A stretch of DNA of 47,171 nucleotides, taken from positions 1 through 47,171 of the IMG/VR virus record IMGVR_UViG_3300024520_000120, one strand, 5' to 3'. Each line of letters starts with the position of its first letter. The stretch's first letter is position 1. Source of the stretch: a virus. The notes below the pieces were generated by a model. It was given only the letters and a program-made list of their open reading frames with translations. It was not told where the DNA came from and ran no database searches. This document shows positions 1 to 5,662 of this stretch, piece by piece. Both the position numbers and the translations under genes were made by a program.

Positions 1-132
1 CCCGCCGCCCTGCCCGCCACAGAATGACGAGCAGGGCGCGATCCCGCGCCGCCGTGCCCCCTCGGCACGACGACACGAGGACCGCCGCGTCCTCTTGCGA
101 GAGCGCGTGGGGGGGGAAGCGTCTAATCGGAG
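1..132. repeat. Terminal overlap, left copy
   Basis: These bases are the same as 47040-47171 except base 6 (C here, A at 47045); 7-132 match exactly. A repeat exactly at both contig ends, running through one continuous integrase reading frame, is what an assembler leaves on a circular or terminally redundant molecule. The right-hand A gives a normal integrase residue (Leu in AGLRVSE), so the left-hand C is probably an end error. Confidence 0.9.
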
Positions 133-145
133 TCGGGGGCGACAT
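1..145 (-). CDS. int: Tyrosine recombinase (integrase), 5' part
   Basis: This is the amino-terminal part of the integrase whose remainder lies at 46525-47171; the two parts share the terminal repeat. The ATG is at 145-143 and the protein begins MSPPTPIRRFPPHALSQED, a typical linker before a XerC-like catalytic domain. Joined across the contig ends the protein is 219 residues, so it has the catalytic domain but none of the usual arm-binding or core-binding amino-terminal domain. The start overlaps the end of the upstream RHH gene (stop at 123-125), which suggests translational coupling. The reading past base 7 is affected by the doubtful base 6. Confidence 0.85.
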   Translation of the reverse strand, partial: MSPPTPIRRFPPHALSQEDAAVLVSSCRGGTAARDRALLVILWRAGRR

Positions 146-458
146 GCTTGATCCCGGCCCGCTCGTAGAGTTCGCCCGAGCACGGTGCGGCGTCACAGTC
201 AACACCGGGGCGATGACAGTACGGGCACAGGTCGAGCGCCGGGTCGACCTCCAGCGCCGGGTCGTCCTGATTGGCGATCATCGAGGCGTGCTGACGGTTG
301 ATCTCCAGCCGCAGGATGATCCGGGCTTGCGCCGTGGCGCTCCGCTCATCGGCGTCGGCCAGTTGGCGCAGCCGCTCGAAAACGTCCGGTTCGAGGTGCA
401 CCATCACAGCGCGCTTCCCTTCCTTTGTGGGACCTCGGTGTTGCTTCGCTCGTGCCAT
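123..458 (-). CDS. Ribbon-helix-helix-like protein with Cys cluster
   Basis: The product is 111 residues. Residues about 16-55 (KRAVMVHLEPDVFERLRQLA, then a second helix) have the strand-helix-helix pattern of Arc/CopG DNA-binding proteins. The carboxyl end has CPYC and two further Cys (CDAAPC), probably a zinc site. The ATG at 458 has an AAGGGG ribosome site seven bases upstream. It lies between a hypothetical gene and the integrase and overlaps the integrase start, so it may regulate or accompany integration. The DNA-binding role is inferred from the fold pattern only. Confidence 0.75.
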   Translation of the reverse strand: MARAKQHRGPTKEGKRAVMVHLEPDVFERLRQLADADERSATAQARIILRLEINRQHASMIANQDDPALEVDPALDLCPYCHRPGVDCDAAPCSGELYERAGIKHVAPDSD

Positions 459-471
459 GTCGGTCCCCTTC

Positions 472-714
472 TTAGGCGGTCGCCAGCTTCACGCGCTGGC
501 CCTCGACCGCCATGTAGTGCGGGTTCGGAAGCTCGACGTGCACGCCGATGTTGAGCGTGATCTCCTGCACCTTCTCCGCTGTGAAGTCTCGCAGCGCGTA
601 TGAGGTGGGAAGCATCGTGATCTCCCGGCCCAGCAGTGAAGAGAGCAGCGCGCGTTCCGCGTCGGTGTAATACACCCACCAGCCGCCATCGCTGCCCTCG
701 ATCAGTTGTCGCAT
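472..714 (-). CDS. Hypothetical early protein, 80 residues
   Basis: I do not recognise this protein. It begins MRQLIEGSDGGWWVYYTDAE and is rich in aromatic residues near the amino end, with no membrane segment. Three in-frame ATGs lie close together (729, 720, 714). I chose 714 because the GGGAGGA site then stands six bases upstream; the other two overlap or abut it. It is the first gene after the leftward promoter at 798-826 and is followed 13 bases later by the RHH gene, so it heads a short operon leading into the integrase. Confidence 0.75.
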   Translation of the reverse strand: MRQLIEGSDGGWWVYYTDAERALLSSLLGREITMLPTSYALRDFTAEKVQEITLNIGVHVELPNPHYMAVEGQRVKLATA

Positions 715-750
715 CTCCATTCCTCCCATCCGGGGTGTAAACGGAGGCAG

Positions 751-785
751 CGGGACTAACCGGCAAGGCTGCCGATAGAGTCCCG
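751..785 (-). promoter_or_regulatory. Structured leader hairpin
   Basis: The leader of the 472-714 gene can fold as nested stems: outer CGGGACT (751-757) with AGTCCCG (779-785), inner CGGCA (761-765) with TGCCG (770-774). It lies between the promoter at 798-826 and the ribosome site. Function unknown; it may be a transcript-protecting or regulatory element. Confidence 0.5.
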
Positions 786-797
786 CAACACAGGGTA

Positions 798-826
798 AAT
801 ATAAGACATGCGTGGCGTACTGTCAA
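798..826 (-). promoter_or_regulatory. Leftward sigma70-type promoter with spacer operator
   Basis: On the minus strand this reads TTGACA (826-821), 17 bases, TATATT (803-798). The spacer carries the shared dyad in degenerate form, ACA-TGCG-TGG (806-815). Transcription would start near 790 and run through 472-714, the RHH gene and the integrase. The -35 abuts the stop of the upstream gene. Confidence 0.8.
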
Positions 827-827
827 G

Positions 828-1145
828 CTAATTTCGCCGCGCTCTCGGGCTCGATACCCGCTTCCGGCGGAGTCGGCTTGAAGCCAGTGCGAGATCGGAC
901 TCTTCACGATCTCGCTGGCCACGCTGCTCGTCTGAGACGCGTAGCGTCGTGCAGTGGCGAGCCGGGACTGTGTGGGTCCCGTAGCCCTGCCGCTGTACGA
1001 GCACGCCCTCGGTGCTCTCGTCGAGCGACTGGATGAATCCCCACCAGCGCTTCGCAGGCAGGGTCATCCCCTGGTACGTGCGCTCGGGTTGATCCACCCG
1101 CACTCTGCATCCCGCCTGGAGCGGGTATCCCTGACAGTCTTGCAT
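828..1145 (-). CDS. Hypothetical early protein, 105 residues
   Basis: Unrecognised. The sequence has a compact amino-terminal region (QGYPLQAGCRVRVDQPERTY, then AKRWWGFIQSL) reminiscent of small beta-rich domains, and a basic arginine-rich tail (LRRKRVSSPRARRN) that could bind nucleic acid. The ATG at 1145 has GGAGG four bases upstream. It is the only gene between the promoters at 1184-1212 and 798-826, so it appears to be a single-gene unit. Function cannot be assigned. Confidence 0.7.
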   Translation of the reverse strand: MQDCQGYPLQAGCRVRVDQPERTYQGMTLPAKRWWGFIQSLDESTEGVLVQRQGYGTHTVPARHCTTLRVSDEQRGQRDREESDLALASSRLRRKRVSSPRARRN

Positions 1146-1149
1146 CCTG

Positions 1150-1173
1150 CCTCCAGCGCGGACCTCCCGCGCT
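1150..1173 (-). promoter_or_regulatory. Hairpin plus ribosome site in front of 828-1145
   Basis: AGCGCG (1155-1160) pairs with CGCGCT (1168-1173) immediately upstream of the GGAGG site. This is one member of the recurring hairpin/Shine-Dalgarno module of the early region. Confidence 0.5.
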
Positions 1174-1183
1174 TCTGGTACAG

Positions 1184-1212
1184 AAGATACACCACTTGTG
1201 TTGCTTTGTCAA
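1184..1212 (-). promoter_or_regulatory. Leftward sigma70-type promoter with spacer operator
   Basis: TTGACA (1212-1207), 17 bases, TATCTT (1189-1184). The spacer dyad is CCA-CTTG-TGT (1192-1201), one base off the common CCA-N4-TGG. A GTCTAAAC octamer (1226-1219) lies just upstream of the -35. It should drive 828-1145. Confidence 0.8.
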
Positions 1213-1218
1213 GTTCAC

Positions 1219-1344
1219 GTTTAGACGGCTGTGCCACGCTCCGTGTCTAAACCCGCGCCCCGCAGCTCGGAGTGTAAACGTGAGTGGACCGTTTACGCGC
1301 GGCGTATAAACACGCGGCACGAAGAAAGGGCGACAGGTGTAAAC
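1219..1344. repeat. Cluster of GTNTAAAC octamers
   Basis: Five exact octamers (1219, 1245, 1272, 1304, 1337; both orientations) and one near match (GTTTACGC at 1291) fall within 126 bases between the promoter at 1184-1212 and the tRNA-Leu. No gene is seen here. This density resembles iterons or an array of protein-binding sites; which one cannot be told from sequence. Confidence 0.7.
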
Positions 1345-1358
1345 CCGCCGCCCTGATC

Positions 1359-1446
1359 TGGTACCGGAGGCGGGAGTCGAACCCGCACGCCCTCACGGGC
1401 ACCCGATTTTGAGTCGGGCGTGTCTGCCAATTCCGACCACTCCGGC
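1359..1446 (-). tRNA. tRNA-Leu(CAA)
   Basis: Reading from 1446 down, the acceptor GCCGGAG pairs with CTCCGGT (one G-U pair) and a discriminator A and encoded CCA follow. The anticodon stem CCCGA/TCGGG holds the loop CTCAAAA, giving anticodon CAA (codon TTG). A type II variable arm (GCCC-GTGA-GGGC) and a T arm (GCGGG-TTCGACT-CCCGC) are present, and the D arm reads GGAATTGGCAGAC as in leucine tRNAs. It lies downstream of 1595-1840 on the same strand and is likely cut from that transcript. TTG is rare in GC-rich genes, so it may help late or AT-richer messages; it could also mark a past or present attachment site. Confidence 0.95.
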
Positions 1447-1594
1447 TCTCGCGCGATCCGACCGGATTCCCACCCGGCTCCACGGCCTGTTACCGCTCCC
1501 CCGAAGGGGCGACTCTGATATAGCCCTGACACCGCCCCGGCAGGGCGCAGTGCCTCTTACCCCCCTCTGCCGAGGGGCGGCGTCGCGCGATCTA

Positions 1595-1840
1595 TTACTT
1601 CTTGATCCCTCCATGTGATCGGCGCAGCAGCCAGCGGCCGGTGCGCGTGCTCGACACGCTGCACTGCCAGAAGCCCCGCGCGAGTAGCGCGGCCTCGCTG
1701 CCCTTCAGGTGCCCGTGCTTGACGGATTCCTTCAGGCTGAGCTGCTGCCCAGGTGCGGGCGCCCCACTGCGGGCGTCGGCCCGTGCGATTGCCTCGCGCT
1801 GCCTCGCCTCGCGGCGGTGAGGGAAATTCATCGGGCGCAT
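1595..1840 (-). CDS. Hypothetical early protein, 81 residues
   Basis: Unrecognised. The protein starts MRPMNFPHRREARQREAIAR and is basic; the second half (SLKESVKHGHLKGSEAALLA) could form helices. The ATG at 1840 has GGAGAGAG four bases upstream, which is better than any earlier in-frame start. It overlaps the 1828-2010 gene by 13 bases and ends the operon that starts at the 2821-2849 promoter, just before the tRNA-Leu. Confidence 0.65.
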   Translation of the reverse strand: MRPMNFPHRREARQREAIARADARSGAPAPGQQLSLKESVKHGHLKGSEAALLARGFWQCSVSSTRTGRWLLRRSHGGIKK

Positions 1841-2010
1841 CGTGCTCTCTCCGCTGCCAGCTCCAGCGCCTTGCGGTACTGCACCGAGCAGTAGTCGCAG
1901 ACGACGACGCCCTCGATGATGTTCTCGTTCCCCGGCGTGCCCTGCGTGCCATCGCACAGTTCGCAGGCATCGCGGTCAGGGTCGTGCTTCCTCGGTATCT
2001 CGTCGCTCAT
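1828..2010 (-). CDS. Small Cys4 zinc-finger-like protein, 60 residues
   Basis: The protein carries CELC near residue 17 and CDYC near residue 39, a four-cysteine pair spaced as in small zinc ribbons, followed by a charged helix (RKALELAAERARCAR). The ATG at 2010 overlaps the stop of 2007-2273 as ATGA, and GGAGAGG lies eight bases upstream. A nucleic-acid or protein contact role is likely for such ribbons, but nothing more specific can be said. Confidence 0.75.
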   Translation of the reverse strand: MSDEIPRKHDPDRDACELCDGTQGTPGNENIIEGVVVCDYCSVQYRKALELAAERARCAR

Positions 2011-2273
2011 ACCGGGAACCTCTCCGTGTGGATCGAGCCCGCCACGATCTTCCAGCCGAACCCCGCCCAACGCGGCACGCAGGGCTCGTGCGTGTCGTCG
2101 GCCACGTACCGGATGAGCCGGAACCGCCGCACCGTGTTGTCGGCGCGGGCCTTCTCGATCCGGTGCGCCGTCGGCTCGTCGGCGGGCCAGCATCGGTCGT
2201 AGCGCAGCATGTCATAGGGGACACGCCCGCAGCCCTCGACCTCGAAAACTTGTCTGTGGAACTTCACTGCCAT
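2007..2273 (-). CDS. Hypothetical early protein, 88 residues
   Basis: Unrecognised. It begins MAVKFHRQVFEVEGCGRVPY and contains RRFRLIRYVADDTHEPCVPRW, an alternating pattern suggesting a small beta-rich fold. The ATG at 2273 has GAGG a few bases upstream; longer upstream starts lack one. Its stop forms ATGA with the next gene (start 2010), so the two are translationally coupled. Third gene from the 2821-2849 promoter. Confidence 0.7.
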   Translation of the reverse strand: MAVKFHRQVFEVEGCGRVPYDMLRYDRCWPADEPTAHRIEKARADNTVRRFRLIRYVADDTHEPCVPRWAGFGWKIVAGSIHTERFPV

Positions 2274-2362
2274 TCGCCTCGCTCCTATCAATTCGCCCTC
2301 GCCCCGCAGCCCGCAGTCATGTGCCCCGCTTCGGTGAAGCGCGCGAGCCTCGCAGCTCGCAG

Positions 2363-2569
2363 TCACCGCGGCGAGCCGCAGTCTCCGCACTCATAGCCGC
2401 AGTACGGGCAGCTCTCGTCGCAGGTCCGATCCGCGCCCGTGCCGCCCTTGATCCAGCGGCTCTCATGGTGCGCGCGGATAATCGCATCGGCCCGCTTGCG
2501 GACGTGATACGCAATTCTCACGCGCCAGCGGGGCCGGTGCTCCAGATTACGCCCGATCCGATGTGTCAT
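2363..2569 (-). CDS. Small basic protein with Cys cluster, 68 residues
   Basis: The protein starts MTHRIGRNLEHRPRWRVRIA, is strongly basic, and ends with CPYCGYECGDC, two overlapping CxxC pairs likely to bind zinc. The ATG at 2569 has GGAGGGG nine bases upstream, with the GTGTAAAC octamer filling the spacing. Longer in-frame starts up to 2809 lack a ribosome site and fall in the structured leader. It is the first gene behind the 2821-2849 promoter. Nucleic-acid binding is an inference from charge and cysteines. Confidence 0.7.
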   Translation of the reverse strand: MTHRIGRNLEHRPRWRVRIAYHVRKRADAIIRAHHESRWIKGGTGADRTCDESCPYCGYECGDCGSPR

Positions 2570-2585
2570 GTGTAAACGCCCCTCC

Positions 2586-2629
2586 GGCGGGGAAGCCGCG
2601 CGCCCGTGCGCTAACGCAGCTTCCCCGCC
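2586..2629 (-). promoter_or_regulatory. Leader hairpin abutting the ribosome site of 2363-2569
   Basis: GGCGGGGAAGC (2586-2596) and GCTTCCCCGCC (2619-2629) are a perfect 11-base inverted repeat. On the transcript the stem ends right at the GGAGGGG site of the 2363-2569 gene, so folding could affect initiation. Confidence 0.6.
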
Positions 2630-2727
2630 TGTCAGAATCGGCTCCGGGGACCGGGCGCGGTCCCGGTCATGTATTGCCCGCAGGCAGACCATTAGACCCC
2701 GCGCTTCCCCGGAGGCGCATGTGTGTA

Positions 2728-2764
2728 CCGGGAGGAGCGCGCTGGTGGCGCGCTCGACTCCCGG
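2728..2764 (-). promoter_or_regulatory. Second strong leader hairpin
   Basis: CCGGGAG...CTCCCGG and GAGCGCGC...GCGCGCTC form a stem of about 15 pairs with a two-base bulge and a five-base loop. With 2586-2629 it gives the 245-base untranslated leader downstream of the 2821-2849 promoter two stable structures. No T-run follows, so it is not an ordinary terminator. Confidence 0.55.
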
Positions 2765-2820
2765 CGGGCGGGGAGGGTTCCGCCCTGCAATATGTCCGCT
2801 TCCCTCCATCCGAGAGGTAG

Positions 2821-2849
2821 AAGATACACCACCGATGGCGGTATGTCAA
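2821..2849 (-). promoter_or_regulatory. Leftward sigma70-type promoter with spacer operator
   Basis: TTGACA (2849-2844), 17 bases, TATCTT (2826-2821). The spacer has CCA-CCGA-TGG (2829-2838). A GTCTAAAC octamer (2863-2856) lies seven bases upstream of the -35, as at the 1184-1212 promoter. It should drive 2363-2569 through 1595-1840 and the tRNA-Leu. Confidence 0.85.
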
Positions 2850-2864
2850 GGCCGCGTTTAGACG

Positions 2865-4121
2865 CTACGCCGCTTCCTCCTCATCCTCCCGGCACTCCTC
2901 GCAATCGCCATCCTCAACGTCTCCGCTGGGATAGAAGTCTCCGCAGGTATTGCACTCGGTCGCGCAATCCGCGCAGAGATCCTCTCCGGCCTTCGTCGTC
3001 ACCAGCTCTACACGCTCGTCGCAGTGCTCGCAGGGCGGCGGCGCGCAATCCTCGCAGTATGACCGGCCCTTGCTTTCCACGTACACCTCATCATCGCTCG
3101 GATAGCTGGCGCTGCACTCCTCACAATAGAACGCGTCATCGTCCGCGCAGGCCCGGCACCATGTCTCGTCGTTTACACACTCGTAATCATCTTCCGGCTG
3201 CGCCGTCTCGCAGTGCGAGCACCAGATAGACGAATTGTCTACGCAGGATTCGCACCATATCTCATCGCCTACGCTGCGGCCTTCGTCTTCGTCGCACTGG
3301 TCTTCGCAGCGCCCGCATCTAAACGTCGGACATGCCCGAATAACCCCTTGCGTACCGGGGCTGTAGCTGCCCCTGGCGTCCACGTAGATGTAATCCTCGT
3401 GCTCCGCGCCATCGGGGCCGAGTAGACTGACCTCATACGCGTCGATATACGGCGCTACGAGCCGCTCGTCGCCCGCATCCGGCACCGGAAGCCGCAGCAA
3501 CCGGGCGCCGTTGAATGCTCCAGCCTCCGCCCGCGTGTAACCGTCATCCTGAAGCACGCGCTCCAGCCGAGCGGGGTCCCCGTAGAACCCCCTGTAGAGC
3601 TTCTTCTCCGGCCAGCAGAGACACCGCGCTTGAATATCGCCCGCGTCATTTCGGACGTAGGCGATGCCAAGGTCCCCGGCGCCGTATGCGCGCGTCGGAT
3701 GAACCCCGTTCGTATCGTACTGACTCACTTCATGCGACATGCAGGACCGCGGGCCGCTCGTATAAACGGCCTCGATTTCATCCGGCGTCAAGGCGATTTC
3801 CAGCGTCGGTGGAGCCGCCGCAGCGCCCCATGCCGCCGCCCATTCGGCGATTGCCTCGGGCGCTAGAAGCCGCGCGTAGAATTTGGTGAGGTACTTCCCC
3901 GGTCGCGTCTTCGTCTGGCGGTCAGCTTCGCCATGCTCCGCGCTGCGCGTGTAGGCCAGCTTCGCTGGCTCATCGCGCGAGACATGCGGAAAGTGCAGTC
4001 TGCGCGCCGCTGAAAACATCGGAGAATTCCAACTCGCGCTAATCCACGGCATCTCGCCCCACGGAGGCGGCTTGTAATACCCCGAGCGCAACCGCTCGCG
4101 CTGGTCGTCTTCCCATCCCAT
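2865..4121 (-). CDS. Acidic multi-zinc-ribbon phage protein, 418 residues
   Basis: The carboxyl half (from about residue 265) carries ten CxxC pairs (CGRC, CESC, CSHC, CRAC, CEEC, CEDC, CEHC, CADC, CNTC, CEEC) in a very acidic background, the pattern of tandem zinc ribbons. The amino half has PGKYLTKFYARLLAPEAIAE, a stretch I associate with uncharacterised phage proteins, then a region (AYGAGDLGIAYV...RCLCWPEKKLYRGFYG) of unknown role. Start 4121 (ATG) stands nine bases from GGGAGG; the GTG at 4130 abuts that site and is unlikely. It ends the operon from the 4772-4800 promoter. A role in binding host protein or RNA is a guess. Confidence 0.85.
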   Translation of the reverse strand: MGWEDDQRERLRSGYYKPPPWGEMPWISASWNSPMFSAARRLHFPHVSRDEPAKLAYTRSAEHGEADRQTKTRPGKYLTKFYARLLAPEAIAEWAAAWGAAAAPPTLEIALTPDEIEAVYTSGPRSCMSHEVSQYDTNGVHPTRAYGAGDLGIAYVRNDAGDIQARCLCWPEKKLYRGFYGDPARLERVLQDDGYTRAEAGAFNGARLLRLPVPDAGDERLVAPYIDAYEVSLLGPDGAEHEDYIYVDARGSYSPGTQGVIRACPTFRCGRCEDQCDEDEGRSVGDEIWCESCVDNSSIWCSHCETAQPEDDYECVNDETWCRACADDDAFYCEECSASYPSDDEVYVESKGRSYCEDCAPPPCEHCDERVELVTTKAGEDLCADCATECNTCGDFYPSGDVEDGDCEECREDEEEAA

Positions 4122-4130
4122 GACGGGCAC

Positions 4131-4152
4131 CCTCCCGCGCGTTTATCCGCGC
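4131..4152 (-). promoter_or_regulatory. Hairpin plus ribosome site module (gene 2865-4121)
   Basis: GCGCG-TTTATC-CGCGC (4137-4152) directly precedes the GGGAGG site (4136-4131). Same layout as the modules before the genes starting at 4729, 5299, 5594, 6054 and 6860. Confidence 0.6.
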
Positions 4153-4234
4153 ATGACTGAACCCTGCCCGCGCGGCGACATGCCTCGCGACCCCCGAAGG
4201 GGCTCGTCAGGCCCGAGGCGGAACCCCCGGACTT

Positions 4235-4254
4235 CCCCGCGTCTAAACGCGGGG
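4235..4254. other. Perfect 8-bp hairpin built on the octamer
   Basis: CCCCGCGT-CTAA-ACGCGGGG: the GTCTAAAC octamer forms the loop and the two innermost pairs. It lies in the gap after 4264-4464. A weak T-free terminator or a processing site are both possible. Confidence 0.55.
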
Positions 4255-4263
4255 ATTCGGCTC

Positions 4264-4464
4264 TCAGTCCGAATCGGTGTCTGCCTCGCGGTCGAGATCC
4301 GCGAGACAGTGGCGCACCATGCGCCGCGCGAGCGTGCTTACCGCACACTCCTCCTCGGTCGCAGCGCCTCGCAGCGCCTCGGCCTCGGCTCCGTCGAAGC
4401 GCAGTGCGACGAGCACCGCGCCCGTGCGCCGGAAGTGTTTACCCCGGCGCAGCTTGAATCGCAT
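4264..4464 (-). CDS. Small RHH-like protein, 66 residues
   Basis: The protein begins MRFKLRRGKHFRRTGAVLVA and contains TEEECAVSTLARRMVRHCLA, resembling the helix-turn-helix half of CopG-type ribbon-helix-helix proteins. The ATG at 4464 has AAGGGGA six bases upstream. It lies between 4544-4729 and the zinc-ribbon gene in the same leftward operon. DNA binding is plausible but rests only on residue pattern and basic amino end. Confidence 0.65.
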   Translation of the reverse strand: MRFKLRRGKHFRRTGAVLVALRFDGAEAEALRGAATEEECAVSTLARRMVRHCLADLDREADTDSD

Positions 4465-4486
4465 AGGCGATCCCCTTACGTGAAAG

Positions 4487-4514
4487 GGGGCGGAGCGTTT
4501 ACACGCCCCGCCCC
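4487..4514. other. Hairpin upstream of gene 4264-4464
   Basis: GGGGCGG and CCGCCCC flank an inner GCGT-TTAC-ACGC with a single A-C mismatch; the loop is again the octamer. It precedes the AAGGGG ribosome site by a dozen bases. Confidence 0.55.
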
Positions 4515-4543
4515 ACGGTTGGCGTTCCGCTGCTCGCGTCGCG

Positions 4544-4729
4544 CTAGACCAGCACGTTGAGCAGCGCCTCGCGCTGGTCGGCGTCGATTGCAAACGCGAT
4601 GACCTCGGCCAGCTCGTCGGGCGTCAGGCTCATCGCCGCCGCCTCGATGGCGGACTCAGAGTCCACCATGACCTCATGCAGCACCGAGTCGCCGTTCGCA
4701 TCCTCTATCTCGATCTCCATCTCGAACAT
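4544..4729 (-). CDS. Acidic hypothetical protein, 61 residues
   Basis: The product starts MFEMEIEIEDANGDSVLHEV and is acidic and mostly helical by composition (SLTPDELAEVIAFAIDAD). The ATG at 4729 has GGGAGG five bases upstream. It is the first gene behind the best promoter in the genome (4772-4800). Small acidic first-expressed phage proteins often bind or mimic host components, but there is no direct evidence here. Confidence 0.75.
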   Translation of the reverse strand: MFEMEIEIEDANGDSVLHEVMVDSESAIEAAAMSLTPDELAEVIAFAIDADQREALLNVLV

Positions 4730-4733
4730 TCGG

Positions 4734-4753
4734 CCTCCCGCGCGAATCCGCGC
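4734..4753 (-). promoter_or_regulatory. Hairpin plus ribosome site module (gene 4544-4729)
   Basis: GCGCG-AATC-CGCGC (4740-4753, slightly asymmetric) abuts the GGGAGG site. The loop sequence differs from the octamer type, so stem and ribosome site are conserved better than the loop. Confidence 0.5.
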
Positions 4754-4771
4754 ATGTGCGATTGAGACCCT

Positions 4772-4800
4772 ATTATAGTCCACCGATGGCGGACTGTCAA
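4772..4800 (-). promoter_or_regulatory. Perfect-consensus leftward promoter with spacer operator
   Basis: TTGACA (4800-4795), 17 bases, TATAAT (4777-4772): both hexamers and the spacing are exact sigma70 consensus. The spacer has CCA-CCGA-TGG (4780-4789), the same dyad as at 2829-2838. It should drive 4544-4729, 4264-4464 and 2865-4121. Confidence 0.92.
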
Positions 4801-4827
4801 GGGCCGGTAAACCCCGAGAGTACATGA

Positions 4828-4855
4828 GGCGCGGCGTGCGTTTACACGCCGCGCC
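4828..4855. terminator. Terminator-like hairpin after 4872-5108
   Basis: GGCGCGGCG (4828-4836) pairs perfectly with CGCCGCGCC (4847-4855) around a ten-base loop that contains the octamer GTTTACAC. It sits 17 bases past the stop of the 4872-5108 gene and before the 4772-4800 promoter, so it can end the upstream transcript. No T-run is visible. Confidence 0.5.
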
Positions 4856-4871
4856 CGATCTACCCTCCGGT

Positions 4872-5108
4872 CTATGTGACGTTCTTGACGTGACTGTTTA
4901 GACAGTCCGTCCATTCGCGCGATGGCGAGAAGAGCAGCGCGAGCCGGAGGATGTCATTCGCCTCCAGCCTATGCTGGCGCGCAGTGGCCGCGCGATCCCC
5001 GCCGCGCGATGCCTCGACCCGATCCCCGAGCCGCTGATAGTGCTCCGCGAGAAGTAGCAGCGCGTTGCACACCACCCACTCGTGCCCGTCCGGTACGTTT
5101 ACACGCAT
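4872..5108 (-). CDS. Hypothetical early protein, 78 residues
   Basis: Unrecognised; it begins MRVNVPDGHEWVVCNALLLL and has a helical middle (LAEHYQRLGDRVEASRGGDR). The ATG at 5108 overlaps the stop of 5099-5299 (TAA within the GTGTAAAC octamer at 5097-5104) and has no clear ribosome site, so translation is probably coupled to that gene. It is the last gene of the 6906-6934 operon. An octamer-based hairpin (GACTGT-TTAG-ACAGTC, 4892-4907) lies inside the coding end. Confidence 0.65.
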   Translation of the reverse strand: MRVNVPDGHEWVVCNALLLLAEHYQRLGDRVEASRGGDRAATARQHRLEANDILRLALLFSPSREWTDCLNSHVKNVT

Positions 5109-5299
5109 TCGTAATACCGGGCGATCAGGTCGAGCACCGCGGCGGCGCCGATCAGCGTGCCGACGCTGAAACCGATCAGTAGCAAGCCGATGCGATCCTT
5201 CGTGTCGGTCTCGAATGTGCGCGACGCATGCCGCATCCTCGCGCGCCAGACACGCCGCGCGATCCAACCTCTCGGCCAAACGTCCACCAGTCGATCCAT
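5099..5299 (-). CDS. Small membrane protein, 66 residues
   Basis: A single hydrophobic segment (residues about 37-60, IGLLLIGFSVGTLIGAAAVL) follows a basic amino end (RGWIARRVWRARMRHASR), predicting a membrane protein with the basic end inside. The ATG at 5299 has GGGAGGG four bases upstream. Its stop codon lies inside a GTGTAAAC octamer and overlaps the next start. Role unknown; superinfection exclusion or membrane modification are typical of such early phage genes but unproven. Confidence 0.7.
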   Translation of the reverse strand: MDRLVDVWPRGWIARRVWRARMRHASRTFETDTKDRIGLLLIGFSVGTLIGAAAVLDLIARYYECV

Positions 5300-5303
5300 G
5301 CTG

Positions 5304-5326
5304 CCCTCCCGCGCGTGTAAACGCGC
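5304..5326 (-). promoter_or_regulatory. Hairpin plus ribosome site module (gene 5099-5299)
   Basis: GCGCGT-GTAA-ACGCGC (5311-5326; 6-bp stem) directly precedes GGGAGGG. The loop on the + strand is GTAA. Confidence 0.6.
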
Positions 5327-5349
5327 ATCCGACCCGAGTGTCGGTCTCA

Positions 5350-5378
5350 GGGTCGCGCGCCCGTTTAGACGCGCGCCC
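5350..5378. other. Hairpin between 5397-5594 and 5099-5299
   Basis: GGG-T-CGCGCG (5350-5359) pairs with CGCGCG-CCC (5370-5378) with one bulged T; the loop contains the octamer GTTTAGAC (5363-5370). Confidence 0.5.
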
Positions 5379-5396
5379 TGAAATCGAACCTCCAGC

Positions 5397-5594
5397 CTAG
5401 CTCTCGTCGTCTCGCGCCTCCGCATCCTCGACCAGCCGGTCGATCGACCGGAGCCGCTCATCAATCGCTGAGACGGTGGCAACCGTCATGCTGGTGGCCC
5501 CGGCCAGCAGCATGATCCGCTCCGCGAGCCCGAAGAGCCGCAGCTCCAGATCCCTGACCTCCAGCCCAAATGCGGGCTCGTCGCCGTCGCGCAT
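5397..5594 (-). CDS. Hypothetical helical protein, 65 residues
   Basis: The protein (MRDGDEPAFGLEVRDLELRL...) has long runs of helix-forming residues with leucine/isoleucine at heptad-like spacing (LELRLFGLAERIMLLAG, then ATVSAIDERLRSIDRLVEDA), suggesting a helical hairpin or coiled coil. The ATG at 5594 is five bases from GGGAGGG; an out-of-frame ATG abuts the site. Function unknown. Confidence 0.65.
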   Translation of the reverse strand: MRDGDEPAFGLEVRDLELRLFGLAERIMLLAGATSMTVATVSAIDERLRSIDRLVEDAEARDDES

Positions 5595-5599
5595 CGCAT

Positions 5600-5620
5600 C
5601 CCTCCCGCGCGTCTACACGC
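5600..5620 (-). promoter_or_regulatory. Hairpin plus ribosome site module (gene 5397-5594)
   Basis: GCGT-CTAC-ACGC (5609-5620) lies next to GGGAGGG. It is a degenerate relative of the octamer (GTCTACAC) in the same position as in neighbouring modules. Confidence 0.5.
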
Positions 5621-5662
5621 CGCGCGCAGCTTCCCGGTGCATCCGAGTTGCCATTCGACGGT

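Noticed and set aside
904-1320. 138-codon minus-strand frame overlapping 828-1145
   Set aside because: It runs through the 1184 promoter and octamer cluster and lacks a ribosome site; 828-1145 has GGAGG at good spacing.
1219-1344. CRISPR array
   Set aside because: The repeats are only 8 bases, in both orientations and unevenly spaced, so they are not CRISPR repeats; no cas genes are present.
2720-2770. Possible third tRNA
   Set aside because: GGTGGCGCGCTCGACTCCCG looks a little like a T arm, but no cloverleaf or acceptor stem can be built; it is a simple long hairpin.
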